The position numbers and the translations under genes were made by a program. Below are positions 25,490 through 32,424 of a stretch of DNA of 64,000 nt, piece by piece; the first letter of the stretch is position 1; each line of letters begins with the position of its first letter. The stretch spans positions 930,001 to 994,000 of the forward strand of contig NZ_LT670819.1 of NCBI RefSeq assembly GCF_900129855.1, in the 5' to 3' direction. The stretch is from Streptomyces sp. 3214.6 (GTDB taxonomy: Bacteria > Actinomycetota > Actinomycetes > Streptomycetales > Streptomycetaceae). The notes below the pieces were generated by a model, which was given only the letters and a program-made list of their open reading frames with translations, was not told where the DNA came from and did no database searches.

Positions 25490-26350
25490 GTGTACCTCAT
25501 GCGCATCGGCGCCCCCGGCGCCGAGAAGCCCGTTGCCCGCATCGACGACGAGACGTACGTCGACCTCTCCGACGTCGTCACGGACTTCGACGAGGCGTTC
25601 TTCGGCTCGGAGGGCGTCGACCGGGTCCGCCCCGTCGTGGCCGAGCGCACGGCGGCGGGCCGCGTGTCCCGCTTCGCCGGAGAGCGCGTCGGCGCACCCG
25701 TCGCGCGCCCGCACCAGATCCTCTGCATCGGGCTCAACTACCGTGACCACGCGGCCGAGAGCGGCATGCCCGTCCCCGACGAGCCGATCCTGTTCACCAA
25801 GTCGCCCAACACCCTGATCGGCCCGCACGACGACGTGCGCATCCCGCGCGGCTCCGCCAGGACCGACTGGGAGGTCGAGCTCGGCATCGTCATCGGCCGT
25901 CGCACCAGCTACCTCGACTCGGTGGACGAGGCCCGCGACGCCATCGCCGGGTACGTCGTCGTCAACGACGTCAGCGAGCGCGCCTTCCAGTTGGAGCGCG
26001 GCGGACAGTGGGCCAAGGGCAAGTCCGCCGAGACCTTCAACCCCGCCGGCCCGTGGCTGGCCACCGCCGACGAGATCGACGACGTCCTCGCGCTGGACAT
26101 GTGGCTGGACGTCAACGGCGTCCGCCGCCAGACCGGCAACACCAAAACGATGATCTTCGACCCGTACTTCATCGTTCACTACCTGAGCCAGTTCCTGGTC
26201 CTGGAGCCCGGCGACCTGATCAACACCGGCACCCCGCCCGGCGTCGGCATGGGCCTCACCCCGCCCGTGTATCTCCGGCCGGGCGACATCACGGAGCTGG
26301 GCATCGAGGGCCTCGGCGCCCAGCGCCAGCGCGTGGTCGCGCCGAGGTGA
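25490..26350 (+). CDS. FAH-family hydrolase, candidate 2,4-diketo-3-deoxy-L-fuconate hydrolase
   Basis: 286 residues. A short N-terminal domain precedes the FAH fold: ILCIGLNYRDHAAESGMPVP, WEVELGIVIGRR (metal-binding Glu pair), VVNDVSERAFQLERGGQWAKGKS, and LINTGTPPGVGMG. The order and spacing match the bacterial diketo-acid hydrolases. In the non-phosphorylating fucose route such an enzyme splits 2,4-diketo-3-deoxy-L-fuconate to pyruvate and L-lactate. GTG at 25490 has GGAGA upstream at a good distance; the ATG at 25499 does not. The stop overlaps the next gene. Confidence 0.87.
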   Translation: MYLMRIGAPGAEKPVARIDDETYVDLSDVVTDFDEAFFGSEGVDRVRPVVAERTAAGRVSRFAGERVGAPVARPHQILCIGLNYRDHAAESGMPVPDEPILFTKSPNTLIGPHDDVRIPRGSARTDWEVELGIVIGRRTSYLDSVDEARDAIAGYVVVNDVSERAFQLERGGQWAKGKSAETFNPAGPWLATADEIDDVLALDMWLDVNGVRRQTGNTKTMIFDPYFIVHYLSQFLVLEPGDLINTGTPPGVGMGLTPPVYLRPGDITELGIEGLGAQRQRVVAPR

Positions 26351-27399
26351 GCAGCCGTTCCCTGCGCGCCTTCGTGCTGACCCGTCCCGGTGAGTACGAG
26401 GTCCAGGAGCTCCCGGCGCCGACGGCCGGGCCCGGCGAGGTCGTCATCGACGTCGAGCGGGTCGGTGTCTGCGGCACCGACGTGGAGTTCTTCACCGGCG
26501 CGATGGCCTATCTCCACCAGGGCCACTCCTCCTACCCGATGCGGCCGGGCCACGAGTGGGCCGGCCGGGTGGCGGCGGTCGGTGACGGGGTCGACCCCGG
26601 CTGGCTCGGCCGGCGCGTCATGGGCGACACCATGCTCGGCTGCGGCGGCTGCCGCCGCTGTCTGCGGGGTCACCAGCACGTCTGCGAGGAGCGGAAGGAG
26701 GTCGGCATCCGGGGCGGCCAGGCCGGTGCGCTGGCGGAGCAACTGGCGGTGCCTGCTTCCTCGTTGCACGCCCTGCCCGACTCCGTGGACGCGGTGCTCG
26801 GCGCACTCGTCGAGCCGGGCGGCAACGCCCTGCGCGCCGCCCGGGCCGCCGCGCCGCAGCCGGGGGACCGCGCGCTGGTCCTGGGCCCCGGGACGATCGG
26901 GCTGCTGGTCGCGATGTTCCTCCGAGCCGCCGGCGCGGAGGTCCACCTGATGGGCGCCACCGCCGGCTCCCTCGCCTTCGCCCGTGGCCTGGGCTTCGAG
27001 CAGGTGTGGACGGAGGATTCCCTCCCCGACCTGCCGTTCGACGCCGTCGTCGACGCCTCGAACGCCGCCCATCTGCCGGACGTCGCCCTGCAGTTGGTGG
27101 AGCCGGGCGGCCGTGTGGTGTACATCGGGCTGGCCGGCGAGCCCAGCAGGATCGACACCCGCACGCTGGCCCTGAAGGACGTGCGGGCCGTGGGCGTGCT
27201 GTCCGCCTCCCCCGGCCTCGACGCGACCATCCGGGCCTACGCCGACGGGACGGTCGATCCCAGGCCGCTCGTCGCCGCCACCGTGAGCCTCGACGAGGCC
27301 GGCCCCGTGCTCGCCGGCCACCGCCCGCCCGGCGCCGGCCCCGGCCCCAAGATCCACGTCGACCCGCGACTGCAGCCAGGGCTCCACAGCGACCGTTGA
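26347..27399 (+). CDS. Zinc-dependent alcohol/sugar dehydrogenase, MDR family
   Basis: 350 residues. GVCGTDVEFF and RPGHEWAGRV hold the catalytic zinc. The structural-zinc loop is complete (CGGCRRCLRGHQHVC). The cofactor site is ALVLGPGTIGLL. GTG at 26347 overlaps the hydrolase stop as GTGA. The C-terminus after residue 320 (RPPGAGPGPKIHVDPRLQPG) reads as low-complexity. It is distinct from the dehydrogenase at 17424. It could oxidise a sugar such as L-fucose or L-galactose, or a deoxy-keto acid; this is not resolved by sequence. Confidence 0.83.
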   Translation: MSSRSLRAFVLTRPGEYEVQELPAPTAGPGEVVIDVERVGVCGTDVEFFTGAMAYLHQGHSSYPMRPGHEWAGRVAAVGDGVDPGWLGRRVMGDTMLGCGGCRRCLRGHQHVCEERKEVGIRGGQAGALAEQLAVPASSLHALPDSVDAVLGALVEPGGNALRAARAAAPQPGDRALVLGPGTIGLLVAMFLRAAGAEVHLMGATAGSLAFARGLGFEQVWTEDSLPDLPFDAVVDASNAAHLPDVALQLVEPGGRVVYIGLAGEPSRIDTRTLALKDVRAVGVLSASPGLDATIRAYADGTVDPRPLVAATVSLDEAGPVLAGHRPPGAGPGPKIHVDPRLQPGLHSDR

Positions 27400-27748
27400 C
27401 CTGGTGTTCCCCGGCGTGCCGGGGCGGGCGCTTCGGGCACGCGGGCAGGGCTCGCCCCGACGCGGATGGTGGACGAGCCCTGTCCACCTACGATTCTGGG
27501 GTCCCGGCCCCCCTCGAGCCCATGAGTGCGGGGGCGCTTGCCGTGGTGAACGGCGCACACCCCGTACGAGCGACCCACACCCCGCACCCCTCCGCACGCG
27601 TGAGCGGTGTCCCGGTGGGGAAGGCGCGCCCCGACGGGGTGCCTCCGGGCACCCGCGTCACCGACCCGCTTGATCGCCTACGCCCCGCGGCGCGCGATAC
27701 TGGCCTGCGTACGCCTTCGTCTCGTCGCCCGCCCTCACGAATGGACTC
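27400..27748. other. 349-base gap without a credible gene
   Basis: It contains a short GC hairpin, CCCCGG-CGTG-CCGGGG at 27409-27424, placed 10 bases after the dehydrogenase stop and possibly its terminator. The rest is GC-rich and shows repeated CCGCACCCC and CACACCCC pieces around 27560-27595. No clear promoter for the next gene was recognised. Confidence 0.4.
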
Positions 27749-28960
27749 ATGCACATCTCCGCGACCGCTGCGCCCACGACTCCCTCCACGGTGTGGCAGA
27801 CCCGTGGCCGTCACACCGGCCCCGCCGCGCCGAACGTCCTGCGCGACCACCTCCAGGCACTCAAGGACGCCGGGACCGTCCAGGACTTCATGGAGCTGCC
27901 CGACGCCGACACCCCCGAGGGGGAGACGGCCTTCGAAGCCCGGTGGCCGGTGGCGGAGGAGATCACCGTCCGTGCCCGGCTCACCCTCGGCGAGTGGTCG
28001 GGCCGCGGCCAGGAGTGGACACTGACGGCGGAGGCGGAGCGGCCGTGGGACTTGCGGTGGCCCTCGCCCGCCGGCCTGTTCTGGCCCTGGGAGGCGGACA
28101 CCGCGTGGGGGCACGAGACCGTGGCGGGCGAGCGCTTCCTCGACACCAACCCGCTGCCGGCCGACGAGAAGGAACTGCGGCGGACGCTCCGCAACGCCGT
28201 GCGCGACACCTGGGCCGTCCACGTCGTCGTCCACGAGGCGATGACGCCCACCGAGCAGGGCCGCCGGTCACTGGTTCCGCTGCTGCCGCCCGGCCTGCAC
28301 CACCGGGTGATCGAGCACCGGGCGGCCCCGCACCAGCTGCGCACCGTGAACTGGGCGCTCAAGGAGTCCGGGGTGGAGGTGCCGCGCGGCGGTGCGCTGG
28401 TACTGCCCGGCGCTCCCGCTCCGGCCGACTACGACGCCGCCGGCTTCTCGGTGCGCAGCGTGTTCCTCGACGGCACGCATCCCACCGAACTCCTGGACGC
28501 GGTACGGCGCTTCGCCGCCCTGCCCAAACCGCTGCCGGAGGGCGGCGACGCCGCGCTCACCGTACTGCGGGAGCAGTGGCAGCTGCTGACCCTGGAGGAG
28601 GAGCTCGCGCGCGAACGCCGGCTCGTGGCGATGTACAAGGAGGCGCTGGAGGCGATGACGGAGTCCCGGGACCTGTACCGGGAGGCCGCCGAACACGCCC
28701 ACGAGGCGCTGGCCGCGTACCGCGAGGCCGCCACCGAGGCCGGCGAACCGCGTCCGGCGCCGGCCAGGAAGAGCGGCTCCCCCTTCCAGCAACTGGGCCG
28801 GACCCTGGAGCGCCTCAAGGAGTCGACCAAGAGCCTGCGCCCGCTGTCGACGACGCCCGCCTCCCCCGCACCGGACGGCTCCCCCGCACCGGACGGCTCT
28901 CCCGAGCGGCACGAGAGCGACACCCCCGACGGCGACGAACCCGGGCCGGCCGACCGCTGA
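27749..28960 (+). CDS. Hypothetical soluble protein with central coiled coil
   Basis: 403 residues, not recognised. The N-terminal 250 residues are mixed alpha/beta (FEARWPVAEEITVRARLTLG, FWPWEADTAWGHETVAGERF, LDAVRRFAALPKPLPEGG). Residues of about 275-330 form a strongly predicted coiled coil (LREQWQLLTLEEELARERRL). The tail is Pro, Ser and Asp-rich with a duplicated SPAPDG. No signal or membrane segment is seen. The start ATG at 27749 has no strong site upstream. The genes on either side give no functional clue. Confidence 0.7.
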   Translation: MHISATAAPTTPSTVWQTRGRHTGPAAPNVLRDHLQALKDAGTVQDFMELPDADTPEGETAFEARWPVAEEITVRARLTLGEWSGRGQEWTLTAEAERPWDLRWPSPAGLFWPWEADTAWGHETVAGERFLDTNPLPADEKELRRTLRNAVRDTWAVHVVVHEAMTPTEQGRRSLVPLLPPGLHHRVIEHRAAPHQLRTVNWALKESGVEVPRGGALVLPGAPAPADYDAAGFSVRSVFLDGTHPTELLDAVRRFAALPKPLPEGGDAALTVLREQWQLLTLEEELARERRLVAMYKEALEAMTESRDLYREAAEHAHEALAAYREAATEAGEPRPAPARKSGSPFQQLGRTLERLKESTKSLRPLSTTPASPAPDGSPAPDGSPERHESDTPDGDEPGPADR

Positions 28961-29188
28961 GGCGGGCTCCGGCCCACTCCCCCAGAGGGGCACCCCACTC
29001 CCGGTGGCGTGACAGGGAGTAGTGGTGCGGTGGCGCTCGTGTGAGCTACGTCCCATGCCGTAATCCCGCCGGAAACGGGAATTCGGAAACCGAAAGCGGG
29101 GAAATCGACAGACAGGACCCCAGGACAGGGTCCGGAGAGAGAACGACAAAGAGAGCAGACGCCGCGCGACGGACCACTGGGAGGGCCC

Positions 29189-29488
29189 GTGGATGCGCCA
29201 ACCACGCTCGTCGTCGTCGCGGTTGTCTCGGCCGCGGCTCTGCTCGCCGTGGCGGCCGCGGTGCTGGTGCGGCTGGTCCGCACCCGCAGGAACCTGAGGC
29301 GGGCGGGGCTTCCCACCGGCCCGCGCTGGGTGTTCTGGGGTGCGGTCCTGTATTTCGTGCTCCCGACCGACCTCCTGCCGGACCCCGTGTATCTCGACGA
29401 CATCGGCGTCCTCCTGCTGGCGCTGCGTTCCCTGCGCCACGCCCCCGATCGAGCCCCCGACCACGCCCCCGAGCACGTCCCCGACTGA
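29189..29488 (+). CDS. DUF1232 (YkvA-like) small membrane protein
   Basis: 99 residues. The N-terminal transmembrane helix (TLVVVAVVSAAALLAVAAAVLV) precedes a basic stretch and the DUF1232 signature WGAVLYFVLPTDLLPDPVYL, then DDIGVLLLALRSL. The Pro, His and Asp repeats (HAPDRAPDHAPEHVPD) close the protein. GTG at 29189 has GGGAGGG upstream. Function of the family is unknown; members are short membrane proteins. It precedes the RiPP pair by 223 bases on the same strand, but no link is evident. Confidence 0.75.
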   Translation: MDAPTTLVVVAVVSAAALLAVAAAVLVRLVRTRRNLRRAGLPTGPRWVFWGAVLYFVLPTDLLPDPVYLDDIGVLLLALRSLRHAPDRAPDHAPEHVPD

Positions 29489-29607
29489 CCGCTCCGGAAG
29501 ACGTTTTCACGCCCGCTCGACCCGATCTCCCCTGCTCCGCGCCCTGTTCGGTCCCCCACTCCCCGATGATCACGGAGAGTAGGGAAACCAACCACCCGTT
29601 CGATTCG

Positions 29608-29613
29608 TATAAG
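29608..29613 (+). promoter_or_regulatory. Possible -10 box upstream of the RiPP precursor
   Basis: TATAAG lies in a locally AT-richer stretch, about 100 bases before the precursor start. No good -35 box accompanies it. Confidence 0.3.
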
Positions 29614-29711
29614 TGACTGAAGGTCGCACCAATCCAGCACCACGCAGCGGGCCCGAGTGACGTCGCACAGCGGCACCGCTTGATCGAGGCAGTACCGACG
29701 AGGGAGAGACG

Positions 29712-29903
29712 ATGCAACCGTTCACGCTCAACTACGCACGCCCTGCGGCCGAGTTGGAGTTCAGCACTCCGTACGCCTATGACCCCGGAATGCAGTTGAA
29801 CGTAACTCTCGACGGCCGGATCGCCGCTCGTGACCACGCGCTTTTGAGAGAACTCGGGACCACGACCTCGACGGCGGGCTCCAAGACCCACTTCGACGAC
29901 TGA
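29712..29903 (+). CDS. ATP-grasp-modified RiPP (graspetide-like) precursor peptide
   Basis: 63 residues. The leader MQPFTLNYARPAAELEFSTP carries the PF-x-LNYARP motif of the putative ATP-grasp-modified RiPP family (TIGR04186 type). The C-terminal core after Leu-48 is GTTTSTAGSKTHFDD: several Thr/Ser and one Lys that could donate to ester or amide rings, and Asp62 and Asp63 that could accept. ATG at 29712 has AGGGAGAG upstream. The ligase gene starts 16 bases after the stop. The ring pattern cannot be read from sequence. Confidence 0.85.
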   Translation: MQPFTLNYARPAAELEFSTPYAYDPGMQLNVTLDGRIAARDHALLRELGTTTSTAGSKTHFDD

Positions 29904-29919
29904 ACACGGGCCGACGAAC

Positions 29920-30906
29920 ATGACCGTGCTCATTCTGACCTGTGAAGAGGACGTCACGGCGGACATGGTGGTCGTGCACCTGAACGCCGCGGGCGTCCCG
30001 GTCGTCCGGCTCGATCCCGCCGACCTCACCCATACCGTCGCGCTGTCCGGCGAGTACGTGCACGGCGCGTTTCGGGGTCATCTGTCGTCCGCCGGACGGC
30101 TGGTGAGCCTCGACGGGCTGCGGTCGGTGTGGATCCGCAGGCCCGGCGCCGCGGCGGCCCGGGCGCCGCAGCCGTCCGCGTGGCTCACGGAGGAGGCCTC
30201 GCAGGCGCTGTACGGCATGCTCCGCGGTACCGGGGCGCGCTGGATGAACCACCCGGACGCGTCTTCGCGCGCCCGGCACAAGCCCTGGCAACTGCGGCTC
30301 GCCCAGCGCAGCGGCCTGCCGGTGCCGGCCACGATCGTCACGACGTTCCCGCAGGCGGCGCGCGAGTTCGCGGACCGCTACCCGGATCTGGTGGTCAAGC
30401 CGGTGTCCGGGGCGCATCCGCAGGATCCGCCCCGTGCGGTGCCCACCACCCGGGTCCCGCCGGGCGCCGACTTCGCCGCCGTCGCCTACGGTCCGACGCT
30501 GCTGCAACGCCGGGTGGCCAAGCGGGCCGACATACGGCTGACCGCGGTCGGCGACCGCCTGCTGGCCGCCCGCAAGGAGACGGTCCCCGGCGGCGACCCC
30601 GACGTGGTGGACGTGCGTTTCGCGCCCTCCACCACGCCCTGGCGTCCCGTCGACGTCCCGCCGCGCCTCGGCGAGGCCGTACGGGTGTATCTGCGGGAGG
30701 CGGAACTGGCGTACGGGGCCTTCGACTTCGCGGAGGACGCCGACGGGACCTGGTGGTTTCTGGAGTGCAACCAGTCGGGTCAGTTCGGTTTCGTGGAGGT
30801 GGACACCGGCCAGCCGATCGCCCGCACCATCGCGGAGTGGCTCGCCGGGTCGCCCCCTGAGCACGGTGCCCGGCCCGCCGACCGGTGCGGCTCCGCAGCC
30901 TCCTGA
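29920..30906 (+). CDS. ATP-grasp ribosomal peptide maturase
   Basis: 328 residues. The N-terminal pre-ATP-grasp domain (VLILTCEEDVTADMVVVHLN) binds the leader in related systems. The ATP-grasp core follows, with the nucleotide lysine in DLVVKPVSG near residue 157 and the metal-binding E-x-N of WWFLECNQSGQFGFVE near residue 280. It fits the SAV_5884-type maturase family (TIGR04187). It would phosphorylate acidic side chains of the core and let Thr, Ser or Lys close macrocycles. No methyltransferase gene follows, unlike many relatives. The last 512 bases face an antisense reading frame (30395-31231). Confidence 0.9.
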   Translation: MTVLILTCEEDVTADMVVVHLNAAGVPVVRLDPADLTHTVALSGEYVHGAFRGHLSSAGRLVSLDGLRSVWIRRPGAAAARAPQPSAWLTEEASQALYGMLRGTGARWMNHPDASSRARHKPWQLRLAQRSGLPVPATIVTTFPQAAREFADRYPDLVVKPVSGAHPQDPPRAVPTTRVPPGADFAAVAYGPTLLQRRVAKRADIRLTAVGDRLLAARKETVPGGDPDVVDVRFAPSTTPWRPVDVPPRLGEAVRVYLREAELAYGAFDFAEDADGTWWFLECNQSGQFGFVEVDTGQPIARTIAEWLAGSPPEHGARPADRCGSAAS

Positions 30907-31231
30907 CGCACGGACGCGGCGGAGCTCCAGGGAGCCACCGCCGCGCCGGGTCCGGCCGCGGACCGTCCTCAGACGCCAGGGACAGTCCGCTCTCCCCGTC
31001 CTTCGCGGGAAGTTCCTCGGCGGGCGGCGCCGCCGCCGCGGACGCGAGCAGGGTGTCCGCCGCGGCCACCGCCTCACGGACGTCGGCCGTGCCCATCAGC
31101 ACGCACAAGGTGTACGTCACGTCCTGCAGTTCACGAGCCGTCTGCGGTCTCTCCCTCTCCGCCTGAGCGATCTTCAGCGTCGCGTACCGGGTCAGCAACG
31201 TCCTGGCGACCTTCGGGTCCGGAACGATCAC
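30395..31231 (-). CDS. DUF5133 protein with overlong C-terminal frame
   Basis: The first 75 residues are a typical DUF5133 domain (MIVPDPKVARTLLTRYATLK, TARELQDVTYTLCVLMGTAD). GTG at 31231 has an AGAGAGGGG site. Beyond about residue 105 the frame has no stop and runs 512 bases antisense into the ATP-grasp gene, as Arg/Pro-rich text that is clearly a shadow. Either the native stop has been lost by mutation or frameshift near 30910-30990, or the tail is translated but meaningless. The DUF5133 role is unknown; such genes are common in Streptomyces. Confidence 0.7.
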   Translation of the reverse strand: MIVPDPKVARTLLTRYATLKIAQAERERPQTARELQDVTYTLCVLMGTADVREAVAAADTLLASAAAAPPAEELPAKDGESGLSLASEDGPRPDPARRWLPGAPPRPCVRRLRSRTGRRAGHRAQGATRRATPRWCGRSAGRCPPPRNRTDPTGCTPETTRSRRRPPRSRRPRTPVPPPADTPVRPRRGAAGRRRDARAWWRARNARPPRRGRRRGPSPCGRPAGGRRPRSAVCRPAWPPGVAAASDRRRRRRSRRPAGPGWWAPHGADPADAPRTPA

Positions 31232-31365
31232 GAGCGCCCCTCTCTCTGTTTTGCGCTGCGTGTGCCCGGACCTGGGCGATTCATGCCTGTCGGCCCGTCA
31301 TGTCACCCTCCGGGGTCATGATCCGGCCATCCCGCCCGTACCAGGCGGTCCTCCCGGTGCCCGGG

Positions 31366-32226
31366 TCAGACGACGGCGTCCAGTTCCGCGAGTTCGTCGG
31401 CCGTGAGCCGGAGGTCCGGCGCGGCGAGCGAGTCCAGGATCGTCTCGGGGCGGCTCGCGCCCGGGATCGGCACCACGACCGGCGACTTGGCGAGCATCCA
31501 GGCCAGGCACACGCGCTGCGGGCTGACGCCGTGGGCCTCGGCTACATGGGCGAACGGGGCGTAGGAGGAGCCCAGTTCACGGGCGCGGGAGATGCCGCCG
31601 AGCGGGCTCCATGGCAGGAAGGCGATGCCGAGCTCGTCGCACAGGCGCAGTTCGTGCTCGCTGGAGCGGAAGGCCGGGGAGAACTGGTTCTGCACGGAGA
31701 CCAGCCGCCCGCCGAGGATGTCGTTCGCCTGCCGGATCTGCTCGGGGTTCGCATTGGAGATGCCGGCCGCGCGGATCTTGCCCTCGTCCAGCAGTTCCCG
31801 CACCGCGCCGACGGAGTCCGCGTAGGGGATCCGCGGATCGGGGCGGTGGAACTGGTACAGGCCGATGGCCTCCACGCCGAGCCGGCGCAGCGACGCCTCG
31901 CAGGCGGCCTTGAGGTGCGCGGGGCTGCCGTCCAGGGTCCAACTGCCGTCGCCGGGGCGCAGATGGCCGCCCTTGGTGGCGACCAGGACGTCGCCGCCCC
32001 GGTCGTGGCCGGCGAGAGCCTTGGCGATCAGGGTCTCGTTGTGGCCGACCTCGTCGGCGTGGAGGTGGTAGGCGTCCGCGGTGTCGATCAGCGTCACGCC
32101 GGCGTCCAGCGCGGCGTGCACGGTGGCGAGGGAACGTGCCTCGTCGGGCCGTCCCTCGATCGACATGGGCATCGCGCCCAGGCCTATCGCGCTGACGTCC
32201 ACGTCCCCGATGCGGCGGGTCTCCAT
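31366..32226 (-). CDS. Aldo/keto reductase
   Basis: 286 residues with a complete AKR barrel: AIGLGAMPMSIEGRPDEARS, catalytic Asp-Tyr in LIDTADAYHLHADEVGHNET, Lys in VLVATKGGHLRPG, GLYQFHRPDPRIPYADSV, and the cofactor-binding VVPIPGASRPETILDS. ATG at 32226 follows GAGAGAGGT. It is transcribed away from the PucR gene at 32425. The substrate is unknown; NADPH-dependent reduction of an aldehyde or ketone is the family activity. Confidence 0.9.
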   Translation of the reverse strand: METRRIGDVDVSAIGLGAMPMSIEGRPDEARSLATVHAALDAGVTLIDTADAYHLHADEVGHNETLIAKALAGHDRGGDVLVATKGGHLRPGDGSWTLDGSPAHLKAACEASLRRLGVEAIGLYQFHRPDPRIPYADSVGAVRELLDEGKIRAAGISNANPEQIRQANDILGGRLVSVQNQFSPAFRSSEHELRLCDELGIAFLPWSPLGGISRARELGSSYAPFAHVAEAHGVSPQRVCLAWMLAKSPVVVPIPGASRPETILDSLAAPDLRLTADELAELDAVV

Positions 32227-32411
32227 GTACGCGTGACCTCTCTCGAAGGTGGTGCGGAAGCGGGAAGTCCGGTGTCCCGGAAGGTGATCGCGGCACACCG
32301 GACGCATCCAGCCTGGCCCCGGCGTCGGCCGTGGGTCCAATGGAAGAAACCGAACGCATTCAGCAGTACGGGAGGTTAATCGTGGTGCGGGCGGGTGCGC
32401 GTGCGGCGAAC

Positions 32412-32417
32412 TATCCT
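32412..32417 (+). promoter_or_regulatory. Probable -10 box of the PucR gene (leaderless start)
   Basis: TATCCT ends 7 bases before the GTG at 32425 and no ribosome binding site intervenes, so the transcript probably begins at the start codon. Confidence 0.35.
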
Positions 32418-32424
32418 CGGGCCG

